A stretch of DNA of 64,000 nt. It comes from CAYHMW01 sp964357925 (lineage in GTDB: Bacteria > Patescibacteriota > Microgenomatia > UBA8517). The position numbers were made by a program, and so were the translations under genes. Shown here in pieces: positions 49,761 to 57,014 of the stretch. The notes under the pieces were generated by a model. It made no database searches. It saw nothing but the letters and a program-made list of their open reading frames with translations, and was not told the origin of the DNA. The DNA lies in contig CAYHMW010000002.1 in NCBI GenBank assembly GCA_964357925.1, forward strand, positions 1 through 64,000, read 5' to 3'. Numbering within the stretch: the stretch's first letter is position 1; each line of letters begins with the position of its first letter.

Positions 49761-50868
49761 TTCAGATTACAAAAACCACGTCTACGCTTTAATTTTGGCA
49801 GGAGGTGGAGGGACACGACTTTGGCCGAAATCAACAAACAAAACTCCAAAGCAATTTTTGAAACTCTTCAATAGTCAAACTCTCACGCAAATCACAGCAA
49901 GTAGATTTAGCGAAATTTTACCATGGGAAAAAATCTTCTGTGTCACTGTGTCCGAGGAATACAAAAAAGAAATCTTGAAAGAAGTTCCATCTTTCATCTC
50001 CAAAAATATTATTGTTGAGCCAGCAAGAAGGGAAACAGGACCAGCACATGGCATTGGAGCACTTCACATCTATAAAAAAGATCCAGACGCAGTGATTATC
50101 ACTGAAGCTGCCGATAGATTAGTCAACCCCGTTAAAAGCTATCTTAAGTGTTTGAACGCAGCTGCAAAAGTAGCATATGAGAAATCCATGCTAATCTCAA
50201 TTGGTGTTGAGCCAAGATATCCACATACCGGCTTAGGGCACATTAAAAGAGGACAGAAATACGGCATATTCGAACACCGAGCTTTTTATGCCATGGATAA
50301 ATTTGTGGAAAAACCACCTCTTAAACTTGCGATTAAATATACTAACTCTGGAAATTATTATTGGAACGCTGGACAGTTTGTTTGGCGAGCAGACAGTATC
50401 CTGAACGCTCTCAAAGAATTTGAACCAAACATTAGTGAGAACTTAGACAAAATATTTCCAGTTATTGATACTAATGCAGAAGAAGCGGTAACCGAAAAGG
50501 CATACAAAGCCATGCCAAAAATTTCTATTGACTATGCAGTCGCAGAACGGGCAAAAAATATGTTAGTACTTCCAGGGGATTTTTTCTGGACTGATATTGG
50601 TGACTGGAAGGAAGTTTGGAGCAACTTAAAGCAGGACGAGAGAGGCAACGTTATAATTTCAGGCGATGGTAAGCCAAATATTGTTGCTCTCGAAACATCG
50701 GATTCCATAATCCATACAAATGGAAGGCTTATTGCACTTGTAGGCATTGAAAACCTTGTAGTAATAGACACGAAAGATATCTTATTGATATGCTCTAAGA
50801 GTAAAGCCCAAAAAGTGAAGGAAGTAGTAAATATTCTCAAAGAAGAAAAGCGCGAAAAATATTTGTGA
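49750..50868 (+). CDS. manC: Mannose-1-phosphate guanylyltransferase
   Basis: The 372-residue protein has the pyrophosphorylase signature LAGGGGTRLWPKS, with NKTPKQFL as the Lys of the active site, EPARRETGPA and FVEKPPLKLA. YYWNAGQFVWRAD and DFFWTDIGDW are conserved in ManC-type enzymes. It makes GDP-mannose from mannose-1-phosphate and GTP. It lacks the C-terminal cupin of bifunctional ManC/PMI enzymes. GDP-mannose can feed the GT4 mannosyltransferase-like genes upstream and possibly the ColD-like 3-dehydratase at 15763 (through a 4,6-dehydratase not seen in this window). It overlaps the previous gene by 11 nt. Confidence 0.9.
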   Translation: MSNNSDYKNHVYALILAGGGGTRLWPKSTNKTPKQFLKLFNSQTLTQITASRFSEILPWEKIFCVTVSEEYKKEILKEVPSFISKNIIVEPARRETGPAHGIGALHIYKKDPDAVIITEAADRLVNPVKSYLKCLNAAAKVAYEKSMLISIGVEPRYPHTGLGHIKRGQKYGIFEHRAFYAMDKFVEKPPLKLAIKYTNSGNYYWNAGQFVWRADSILNALKEFEPNISENLDKIFPVIDTNAEEAVTEKAYKAMPKISIDYAVAERAKNMLVLPGDFFWTDIGDWKEVWSNLKQDERGNVIISGDGKPNIVALETSDSIIHTNGRLIALVGIENLVVIDTKDILLICSKSKAQKVKEVVNILKEEKREKYL

Positions 50869-50888
50869 TACAATCACCTGCCCGGAAA

Positions 50889-51527
50889 ATGAGTTACAAC
50901 TTTATCAAAAGATTCATCGACGTCTTTGGGTCCATCTTCCTTCTGCTTTTTTTTTCTCCAATAATTCTAATCACCTCAATTGTCATTAAATTGACCTCCA
51001 AAGGTCCAATAATGGCAGATACTCCGAAACGTGTCGGCAAAGGTGGCAAGCTATTCAAGCATTATAAATTCAGAAGCATGGTTGTAAACGCTCACAAACT
51101 TCTTCGAACAGACCCTAAGTTTAAAAAGCTTTATAAGAAATACAAGGCAAGCAGCTATAAACTCCACGATGACCCAAGGGTAACTCCAGCTGGAAAATTT
51201 ATCAGAAAGCACTCGATCGACGAAATCCCGCAACTAGTCAATGTTTTAAAAGGGGAGATGAGCATTGTTGGTCCGAGGCCATATTATGGAGACGAATTAA
51301 AAGAGCAGCAAAAGAAATACCCACATACCCAAAAATTGGTCAAAGAAGTCCTTTCTGTCAGACCCGGAATCACAGGCTATTGGCAAGTAACAGGGAGAAG
51401 TGAAGTTAATTTTGATAAGAGAATTGAAATGGATGCATATTATGCAAGAAAAAAATCGATCATCTTGGATTTCCTTATACTTCTAAAAACCCCTTGGGCT
51501 ATGGTCACTGGCCGTGGCGCAGTGTAG
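50889..51527 (+). CDS. Initiating phosphoglycosyltransferase, PglC/WcaJ catalytic-core type
   Basis: From ATG 50889 it has 212 residues: one re-entrant membrane segment (KRFIDVFGSIFLLLFFSP) and the catalytic domain with FKHYKFRSM, KHSIDEIPQLVNVLKGEMS (Asp-Glu dyad) and VGPRPYY, ending VRPGITGYWQVTGR. This is the small monotopic bacterial sugar-transferase core (PF02397) without the N-terminal four-span domain of WcaJ/WbaP. It moves a sugar-1-phosphate onto undecaprenyl phosphate, the first committed step. GTG 50865, overlapping the manC stop, is an alternative start. It is the only initiating enzyme seen. Confidence 0.88.
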   Translation: MSYNFIKRFIDVFGSIFLLLFFSPIILITSIVIKLTSKGPIMADTPKRVGKGGKLFKHYKFRSMVVNAHKLLRTDPKFKKLYKKYKASSYKLHDDPRVTPAGKFIRKHSIDEIPQLVNVLKGEMSIVGPRPYYGDELKEQQKKYPHTQKLVKEVLSVRPGITGYWQVTGRSEVNFDKRIEMDAYYARKKSIILDFLILLKTPWAMVTGRGAV

Positions 51528-51530
51528 AAT
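51525..51530 (+). promoter_or_regulatory. -10 box for the DUF4012 gene
   Basis: TAGAAT overlaps the stop codon of the phosphoglycosyltransferase gene and ends 6 nt before GTG 51537, the leaderless spacing seen elsewhere in the window. Confidence 0.55.
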
Positions 51531-51536
51531 ATTTGT

Positions 51537-53612
51537 GTGGAAAACGACATTAACATCCCCCAGATTAAGCCAGTTCAATCCATTCTTGAACCACCGAAGT
51601 TAGAAGTTGTCAGTGACGCCGAAGCTGGATCTAATGTAAAAGAACAAGTAGAACCTCCTAAACAAAGTTTTTTTAAGCGAATTAAATTTCCCAGATTAGG
51701 GCTCCCTGGACTGGGAAGCTCGGGTGGTAGAACAAAGAAAATTTTAGTCGGTTCCCTGGGATCTCTCTTGCTTGTCGCACTTATTATTCTCGTTCTGGTA
51801 GTTTTGCCGGCAGTGGATGTTTACAAAAAAGGGAAAACACTTGAAGTTAGCGCCAGAGCTCTCAAAGATTCTGTTAACTCACAGGATATAAATGTAGTAA
51901 AAAATAAATTAAGTGACTTTAAAAAAGACTTCTTGAGTTTTCAAAAAAGCTATAAACGCCTCACTTGGACGAAGCCACTTCCAGTTATCGGCAATTACTA
52001 CAAGGATGGTGAAGCTGGTCTCAAGGCTGGTGTATATGGAATTGAGGCAGGTGAGTTGACTCTCGAGACAGTAACTCCCTTCGCGGACATAATCGGCTTT
52101 GCAGGCCCCGATTCCCAACAATCAGAAAGTGGCGAGGACACGGCCAATGACAGAATTGATTTTCTAGTGCAATCTCTGGATGTCTTCATCCCTAAAATGG
52201 ATGAATTAACGCAAAAGGTCTCCCTCGCACAGGCAGAGCTCGCAATCATCGACCCAAATCGCTATCCAGAGCACGTCAAAGGTAAGCCTGTCAGAAGCAC
52301 ACTTAAAAAATATCTAACATTAGCAGACGAAGGTGCTGAATTTGTTAAAAACGCAAAACCCCTAATGGAAGCGACACCCTATCTAATTGGCCTCGACGAC
52401 ACCAGAACATACCTCCTTTTATTCCAAAACGACAAAGAACTTCGTCCCACAGGAGGCTTTCTGACTGCATATTCATTTGTCGAGGTGACGGGTGCCAAAC
52501 TTAATCCAACAAGCAGTAATGATATCTATAATCTCGACGGTAATTACAAAGCAACCATTGACGCACCAGAACCTTTCATTAAATTTGTCAAAGAGCCTTA
52601 TAGACGCTTTCCACAACTAAGGCTCAGGGATATGAATTGGTCACCGGACTTCAGAGTTAGCATGGAGCAATTTCTTGAAGAGGCCGAAAGCGTTGGAGTG
52701 AAGGATATAGATGGGGTTATTGCGGTCGACACACAAGTAGTTGTAAATATACTGAAGGCAATAGGTCAAGTCGGTGTTTTTGGTTTTGGCAACTTCAATG
52801 CAGATACTGACCCAAGGTGCAATTGTCCACAAGTTGTCTACGAGCTCGAAAGTTTTGCCGATGTCGAAGGAGCAATAGTGTGGAGTGAAAACGAGCCTGG
52901 CAAAATTGTCTTCGCCCCTCCAAATTACGAAAATAGAAAGAAAATTGTAGGTCCACTTATGAATTCTGTCCTCGCCAACGCACTCGGTCAACCAAAGGAT
53001 AAAATACCAGCCCTTTTTGAAGCAGCATGGAAAACAGTTACTGAAAAACATGTTCTACTTTATGTTTATGATGAAGAGGCACAAAGGGGGATTGAAGCTT
53101 TTGGAATTGGCGGGAGAATTGTCGATACCGACGGGGACTTTTTGCACGTCAATGATGCCAATTTAGCAGGCAGAAAATCTAATCTTTACGTGACACAAGA
53201 AGTGAGTCAGGACATTGAAATATCAAAGGACGGCAGTGTAGTTAAAACTCTAACACTAACATACAAAAATCCTGCACCCTATGATGGCTGGCTCAACTCA
53301 GTTCTTCCAAATTGGACAAGAGTTTATGTACCAAAAGGCTCAGAACTAATCGATAGCCAAGGTTTTGATCAAGCGGCCATAGTTGAAGAAGATCTTGGCA
53401 AAACCGTATTCGCAGGAAGTTTTAGTCTCCGACCAGAAGGAGTCCAAAAAATAACCCTAACCTACAAACTTCCATTTAAAGTTGAAGATAAATATAAGAT
53501 TTTTATTCAAAAACAGCCAGGTACAGATACCCCTCTTCATACAATAAAAGTGGGTAAACAACTCGAGGAGCTCTTCCTGCGCACTGACAAATCCTTCACA
53601 TTTCATCTATAA
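51537..53612 (+). CDS. DUF4012 membrane-anchored protein
   Basis: The 691-residue protein has a cytoplasmic Pro/Gly-rich N-terminus (about 75 residues), one membrane span (about 76-98, LGSLLLVALIILVLVVLP) and a large external part. A helical region (about 105-230) is followed by the DUF4012 core with TYLLLFQNDKELRPTGGFL, MNWSPDFRVSMEQF and GVIAVDTQVVVNIL. DUF4012 proteins are found in Actinobacteria and Patescibacteria near glycan genes and have a suspected role in attaching polymers to the cell surface. GTG start with TAGAAT 6 nt before it. recO begins right after its stop, so it links glycan and housekeeping genes. Confidence 0.82.
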   Translation: MENDINIPQIKPVQSILEPPKLEVVSDAEAGSNVKEQVEPPKQSFFKRIKFPRLGLPGLGSSGGRTKKILVGSLGSLLLVALIILVLVVLPAVDVYKKGKTLEVSARALKDSVNSQDINVVKNKLSDFKKDFLSFQKSYKRLTWTKPLPVIGNYYKDGEAGLKAGVYGIEAGELTLETVTPFADIIGFAGPDSQQSESGEDTANDRIDFLVQSLDVFIPKMDELTQKVSLAQAELAIIDPNRYPEHVKGKPVRSTLKKYLTLADEGAEFVKNAKPLMEATPYLIGLDDTRTYLLLFQNDKELRPTGGFLTAYSFVEVTGAKLNPTSSNDIYNLDGNYKATIDAPEPFIKFVKEPYRRFPQLRLRDMNWSPDFRVSMEQFLEEAESVGVKDIDGVIAVDTQVVVNILKAIGQVGVFGFGNFNADTDPRCNCPQVVYELESFADVEGAIVWSENEPGKIVFAPPNYENRKKIVGPLMNSVLANALGQPKDKIPALFEAAWKTVTEKHVLLYVYDEEAQRGIEAFGIGGRIVDTDGDFLHVNDANLAGRKSNLYVTQEVSQDIEISKDGSVVKTLTLTYKNPAPYDGWLNSVLPNWTRVYVPKGSELIDSQGFDQAAIVEEDLGKTVFAGSFSLRPEGVQKITLTYKLPFKVEDKYKIFIQKQPGTDTPLHTIKVGKQLEELFLRTDKSFTFHL

Positions 53613-54158
53613 GTGAAACCTCGTCAATTTTCAACAGATGCTATCGTGCTAGCGGCGAAAAGCAGTAAAGAGGCTGATAAAATTATTACGCTCTTTACCA
53701 AGGATCACGGTAAGTTAGTTGTGATCGCCAAGGGGGTAAAAAAAATTAGTAGCAGAAAACGTGGCAACATAGAACTTTTTAGCCACATCAAAACGAGCAT
53801 AGTGAATAGTCATGATTTTGGGTTAATGACGGAGGCACAACTTCTCGAAAGCTTCGAGAATATTAGAAAAAGCCTCAAAAAAACAGCAGTCGCGTATTTC
53901 ATGGTAGAAGTTGTTGCAAAAGTGGCACAACAAGAAGAAAAGAATATTGAAATTTTTGATTTGCTTCTTAATTATTTAGGCAAAGTAAATTCCTCTGGAA
54001 AATTAAAAGAGATTAGAGAAAATTTCACCAAAGACATTTTGACTGTACTCGGCTTCTGGCCAAGAGGTAGAAGCATGCTCGAGCCAGATATAATCTTGGA
54101 GCAAATATTGGAGAGAAGACCTCACACCGTAAGAATCGCCAAAAAACTGTTTTATTAA
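53613..54158 (+). CDS. recO: DNA repair protein RecO, short form
   Basis: The 181-residue protein begins with the RecO N-terminal OB fold: STDAIVLAAKSSKEADKIITLFTKDHGKL and VAKGVKK-type loops (IAKGVKKISSR). A helical part follows (VAYFMVEVVAKVAQQE). RecO is usually about 240 residues with a C-terminal four-Cys zinc site; no Cys pair is present here, so the C-terminal domain is shortened. It would load RecA with RecR at single-strand gaps. GTG 53613 directly follows the DUF4012 stop. Its promoter is shared with the glycan operon, an odd setting for a repair gene. Confidence 0.8.
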   Translation: MKPRQFSTDAIVLAAKSSKEADKIITLFTKDHGKLVVIAKGVKKISSRKRGNIELFSHIKTSIVNSHDFGLMTEAQLLESFENIRKSLKKTAVAYFMVEVVAKVAQQEEKNIEIFDLLLNYLGKVNSSGKLKEIRENFTKDILTVLGFWPRGRSMLEPDIILEQILERRPHTVRIAKKLFY

Positions 54159-54166
54159 TAATTAAA

Positions 54167-54188
54167 GCCAGGGCAAGAGTGCCCTGGC
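54167..54188. terminator. Bidirectional hairpin closing recO and the minus-strand ORFs
   Basis: CCAGGGCA (54168-54175) pairs with TGCCCTGG (54180-54187), with a flanking G-C pair and a 4-nt loop. T-richness is better on the minus strand (TTTAATTATT after the stem). It begins 9 nt after the recO stop. Confidence 0.65.
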
Positions 54189-54196
54189 AACAAACC

Positions 54197-54412
54197 TCAC
54201 AGCAAATATATCACCCATGCCATGACCAACATTATAGCGCCGGCAGCAGAGACGAAATCACCAACACTCGCCTTTCCGTATCCGACATCAAATCGATCAA
54301 TAAGCCAAAGTAATCGTGAATTCTCGTTGGCACGGACGTGAGGTGGATTTAAATCATATCTCCACTCCTCTTCATCAGCAAGCAAGACTGGAAAGGTGCT
54401 CTTGTTAGACAC
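54197..54412 (-). CDS. Hypothetical small membrane protein or second half of a frameshifted gene
   Basis: This 71-residue ORF starts with GTG (54412), has a hydrophilic first half (LADEEEWRYDLNPPH) and ends in a membrane span (AAGAIMLVMAWVIYLL). It overlaps the ORF at 54349 by 64 nt in a different frame. The start has no Shine-Dalgarno at a usable distance, and the ORF reads like a natural continuation of the other one, so the two may be a single three-span protein broken by one base. No family recognised. Confidence 0.4.
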   Translation of the reverse strand: MSNKSTFPVLLADEEEWRYDLNPPHVRANENSRLLWLIDRFDVGYGKASVGDFVSAAGAIMLVMAWVIYLL

Positions 54413-54555
54413 ATGACAAGAGTATTCGAAAGTCCTCCTACAAACAGTGCAAGTGTGGCTAGTGCCAGCAGCGGAACATCAAAAAAATAATAAAATAAAC
54501 CTGCCGCACACGCCTGGTAAATGACGACAGTGACCATTGCAATTGTTCGGATCAC
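54349..54555 (-). CDS. Hypothetical small membrane protein or first half of a frameshifted gene
   Basis: This 68-residue ORF has two hydrophobic segments (about residues 5-25 and 28-48). GTG 54555 has GGAGG 5 nt upstream; the longer ORF from GTG 54567 places the Shine-Dalgarno inside the gene. A TATTAT-like -10 lies further upstream on the minus strand. The last ~20 residues (TRAPFQSCLLMKRSGDM) overlap the following ORF and look like out-of-frame reading, which supports a frameshift near 54400-54412. No family recognised. Confidence 0.42.
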   Translation of the reverse strand: MIRTIAMVTVVIYQACAAGLFYYFFDVPLLALATLALFVGGLSNTLVMCLTRAPFQSCLLMKRSGDMI

Positions 54556-54663
54556 GAAAACCTCCACATTTAAATGATCGGAGGCCTATAATAACACAGC
54601 ACCTTGTTTTACTCAATTGAAAATCAAGTTATGACCCACTATGTCATACGAAGCGAAGCATAG

Positions 54664-54669
54664 TATAAT
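54664..54669 (+). promoter_or_regulatory. -10 box for glyS
   Basis: TATAAT is followed by 6 nt and ATG 54676. There is no Shine-Dalgarno, so the glycyl-tRNA synthetase mRNA is predicted to be leaderless. The region 54568-54663 contains no other feature I can support. Confidence 0.65.
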
Positions 54670-54675
54670 CACCTC

Positions 54676-56052
54676 ATGGCAACGATGGATGAAATTGTTT
54701 CCTTAGCTAAGCGTCGTGGGTTTGTTTATCAAACCAGCGAAATTTATGGCGGCCTGGCAAACTCCTACGATTATGGCCCAATGGGCGTGGAACTCCTTAA
54801 AAACATCAAAGACCTCTGGTGGAAAGAATTTATCCAAAAACGTCCAGATATGGTCGGTATCGATACTCAAATTATTCTGCACCCCAAAACATGGGAGGCA
54901 TCTGGCCATGTAACTTCATTCACCGAGCCCTTGGTCGAAGACAAAGTAACCCACAAACGCTATCGTGCCGATCATTTGATCGAAGGCTGGCTTGGGGCAG
55001 ATTCTGACATCAAAGCTGAAGATATGACAGTTTCCGAAATGGCCGCTTTCATAAAGGAAAATAAAATTAAAAGCCCGGATGGCAATGAAATTACAGAGCC
55101 CAAGGCCTTCAATGTCCTCTTTGAAACGGCGCTTGGTTCAGTCGAAGGTGGCAAACAAAAAGCTTATCTTCGCGGGGAAACAGCCCAAGGCATCTTCACC
55201 AATTTTAAGCAAGTATTGGGTAGCACAAGAATTCAATTGCCTTTTGGTATCGGCCAGATCGGCAAGAGCTTCAGGAATGAAATCACAACAGGCCAATTTG
55301 TTTTTAGGACATTGGAGTTTGAACAAGCGGAAATCGAATATTTCTTTGATCCAGAAGTAACTGACTGGGAAAAGCTAATGCTCGAGTGGAAAGAATCAAT
55401 GATGAATTTTATTGTCGACGGACTCGGTATCAATAAAGAAAATCTCAGGTGGCGAAGGCACACAGATAAAGAGAGAAGTCATTACAGCAAAGACACGTTT
55501 GACTTGGATTACCAGTTCCCTTTTGGGTGGAAAGAACTTTGGGGCATAGCATATCGCACAGACTATGACCTAAAGCAACATATGGAGTTTTCAGGCCAGT
55601 CTTTGGAATATACAGACCCAATATCAGGTAGGAAATTCGTCCCCCATGTCCTCGAACCTGCAATTGGAGTAAATAGAATGTTTTTCATGGTATTAAATGA
55701 TGCATATTATAAAGATAAAGAAAATGGCCGCAAAGTGCTAAAGGTCAAACCCTCTCTTGCCCCGTATAAGGCAGCAGTCTTCCCATTACTTGCCAATAAA
55801 CCAGAATTAGTTGCAAAAGCTCAAACAATATACAACATACTAAATACCAAATACGCTGTTGCTTGGGATGATCGTGGCAATATAGGCAAACGCTACTTTG
55901 CTCAAGACGAAGTCGGCACACCATTTTGCATAACCGTCGATTTCGACACACTAAAGGATGACACAGTTACAGTGCGCGACCGCGACACAGCAAAACAAGA
56001 AAGAGTAAGTGTTGAAAAATTAAATGAATTTATTTCCTCCAAGCTCGAATAA
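54676..56052 (+). CDS. glyS: Glycyl-tRNA synthetase, single-chain (alpha2) class II type
   Basis: At 458 residues it is the dimeric eukaryal/archaeal-like type. It starts with LAKRRGFVYQTSEIYGG and YDYGPMGVELLKN (motif 1 region). Motif 2 lies in RGETAQGIFTNFK and GIGQIGKSFRNEI, motif 3 in EPAIGVNRMFF. The C-terminal anticodon-binding domain covers about 340-458 (APYKAAVFPLL, YAVAWDDRGNIGKRYFAQDEVGTPF). It charges tRNA-Gly and is essential. It heads a three-gene unit; the next ATG overlaps its stop by one base. Confidence 0.95.
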   Translation: MATMDEIVSLAKRRGFVYQTSEIYGGLANSYDYGPMGVELLKNIKDLWWKEFIQKRPDMVGIDTQIILHPKTWEASGHVTSFTEPLVEDKVTHKRYRADHLIEGWLGADSDIKAEDMTVSEMAAFIKENKIKSPDGNEITEPKAFNVLFETALGSVEGGKQKAYLRGETAQGIFTNFKQVLGSTRIQLPFGIGQIGKSFRNEITTGQFVFRTLEFEQAEIEYFFDPEVTDWEKLMLEWKESMMNFIVDGLGINKENLRWRRHTDKERSHYSKDTFDLDYQFPFGWKELWGIAYRTDYDLKQHMEFSGQSLEYTDPISGRKFVPHVLEPAIGVNRMFFMVLNDAYYKDKENGRKVLKVKPSLAPYKAAVFPLLANKPELVAKAQTIYNILNTKYAVAWDDRGNIGKRYFAQDEVGTPFCITVDFDTLKDDTVTVRDRDTAKQERVSVEKLNEFISSKLE

Positions 56053-56255
56053 TGTCAGACGAAGTACCAGAAAATTTGATTAAAAAAGTAGCAAGCAAAG
56101 TTGGTATTCGGGACAGACAAGAAGCTGAAGGATTTGTGACAGGTGAATACCCCGAAGAGAAAGATATCGACACCGAAAAATTACTAGAAGGCTACAACAT
56201 TAACCTAGAATTAGATCTTAAAAGCCTAGCTGACAAAGAGAGAGTTGCTAGTTGA
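56052..56255 (+). CDS. Hypothetical 67-residue acidic protein
   Basis: The short, acidic, helix-rich protein starts SDEVPENLIKKVASKVGI and contains EKDIDTEKLLEGYNINLELD. It has no Cys, signal or membrane segment. ATG overlaps the glyS stop (TAATG), so it is made together with the synthetase. I do not recognise a family. Consistent codon use and tight coupling make it likely real; the next ORF starts 11 nt inside its 3' end. Confidence 0.55.
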   Translation: MSDEVPENLIKKVASKVGIRDRQEAEGFVTGEYPEEKDIDTEKLLEGYNINLELDLKSLADKERVAS

Positions 56256-56745
56256 GACTATCCACTTCCTAACTGATACCTCAGATATTTTTCGACGCGA
56301 GATGAGAAGCACGCTCGATGAATATAGAACTGCAAACCCTATCGCACTTACAGAAAAGATGCAAGCCGAAATTCTTGAAAGGGGCTACGATACTCCAAGG
56401 TTCGGCGTATACGACAAAGATAGAGGGAATAAGTTTTTGAGTGAAGTTGGTCTAGTGGAAAATATCGACGACGATAAAATACTCATTACTTTTAATTTCC
56501 CTAAACCCATTGCCGAATGGTGGTGGAAAGGCGAAGGAGATTGGGGAGATCAAGGGGTTGATATCGGAGGTGCTGCGGTCGAGTGGGGCGTTTTATACAG
56601 AGAAATCCTTCCTGTTATTTGGGAGCAAAAAGACAAACTTGAATATTCAGATGATGCAAAGATTTACCTCGATCGCATTAATGGCGTCGGCGCCCATGAC
56701 CCTCACAAGTTCTACTACATCTGGGAGGTAGGAAAAAAAGAATAA
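56245..56745 (+). CDS. Uncharacterised Trp-rich soluble protein
   Basis: The 166-residue protein has RREMRSTLDEYRT near the start and a strongly aromatic centre, PIAEWWWKGEGDWGD, followed by GVDIGGAAVEWGVLYRE. There is no membrane segment or signal. TTG 56245 is the only upstream in-frame start after the coupled overlap. I know no matching family. The position after glyS suggests a housekeeping or stress role, but nothing in the sequence names it. A minus-strand terminator follows 15 nt after its stop. Confidence 0.55.
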   Translation: MLVETIHFLTDTSDIFRREMRSTLDEYRTANPIALTEKMQAEILERGYDTPRFGVYDKDRGNKFLSEVGLVENIDDDKILITFNFPKPIAEWWWKGEGDWGDQGVDIGGAAVEWGVLYREILPVIWEQKDKLEYSDDAKIYLDRINGVGAHDPHKFYYIWEVGKKE

Positions 56746-56760
56746 TTCTCCACAAAAAAA

Positions 56761-56777
56761 GCGGGATTTTCACCCGC
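56761..56777 (-). terminator. Terminator for the minus-strand small ORF
   Basis: GCGGG and CCCGC form a 5-bp stem with a 7-nt loop, and the minus strand continues with a run of seven T (plus-strand aaaaaaa just before 56761). It lies 17 nt past the stop of the ORF at 56794-56982. Confidence 0.65.
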
Positions 56778-56793
56778 CATGTTTACTTATATC

Positions 56794-56982
56794 TTACTCA
56801 TCTTCTTGATCGAGACTTTCATCCCACTGTTCAATGACTTTCCAGCCACGATCAACTAATTCATCCATCCGAGGAGGATGTTCGCCACCGAACGAGTAGC
56901 CGTCCTGGGAGTCCGAGAACTCCACGTAGACTGTAACCCCACTATCAAGTACTATAGGGTTTACTTCAAGTTTGAACTTGAC
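56794..56982 (-). CDS. Small acidic ORF with no standard start at its apparent 5' end
   Basis: The frame encodes about 62 residues with protein-like composition: KFKLEVNPIVL, GVTVYVEFSD, PRMDELVDRGWKVIEQW and an acidic tail DQEDE. It ends 17 nt before a good minus-strand terminator. On its 5' side a stop precedes GTC 56982; the first standard start is GTG 56925, giving only 44 residues. An AGGAG lies about 15 nt upstream of 56982 and a TAATAT -10 further up, so a unit does seem to start there. A non-canonical start, an assembly error or a decayed 5' end are possible. Confidence 0.45.
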   Translation of the reverse strand, partial: VKFKLEVNPIVLDSGVTVYVEFSDSQDGYSFGGEHPPRMDELVDRGWKVIEQWDESLDQEDE

Positions 56983-57014
56983 TTATTAACTACTCCTAAT
57001 GCAATATTAAATAA

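Noticed and set aside
54568..54663. Hidden gene or RNA before glyS
   Set aside because: No ORF, hairpin or conserved RNA pattern was seen; only promoter-like sequence for the two divergent units.
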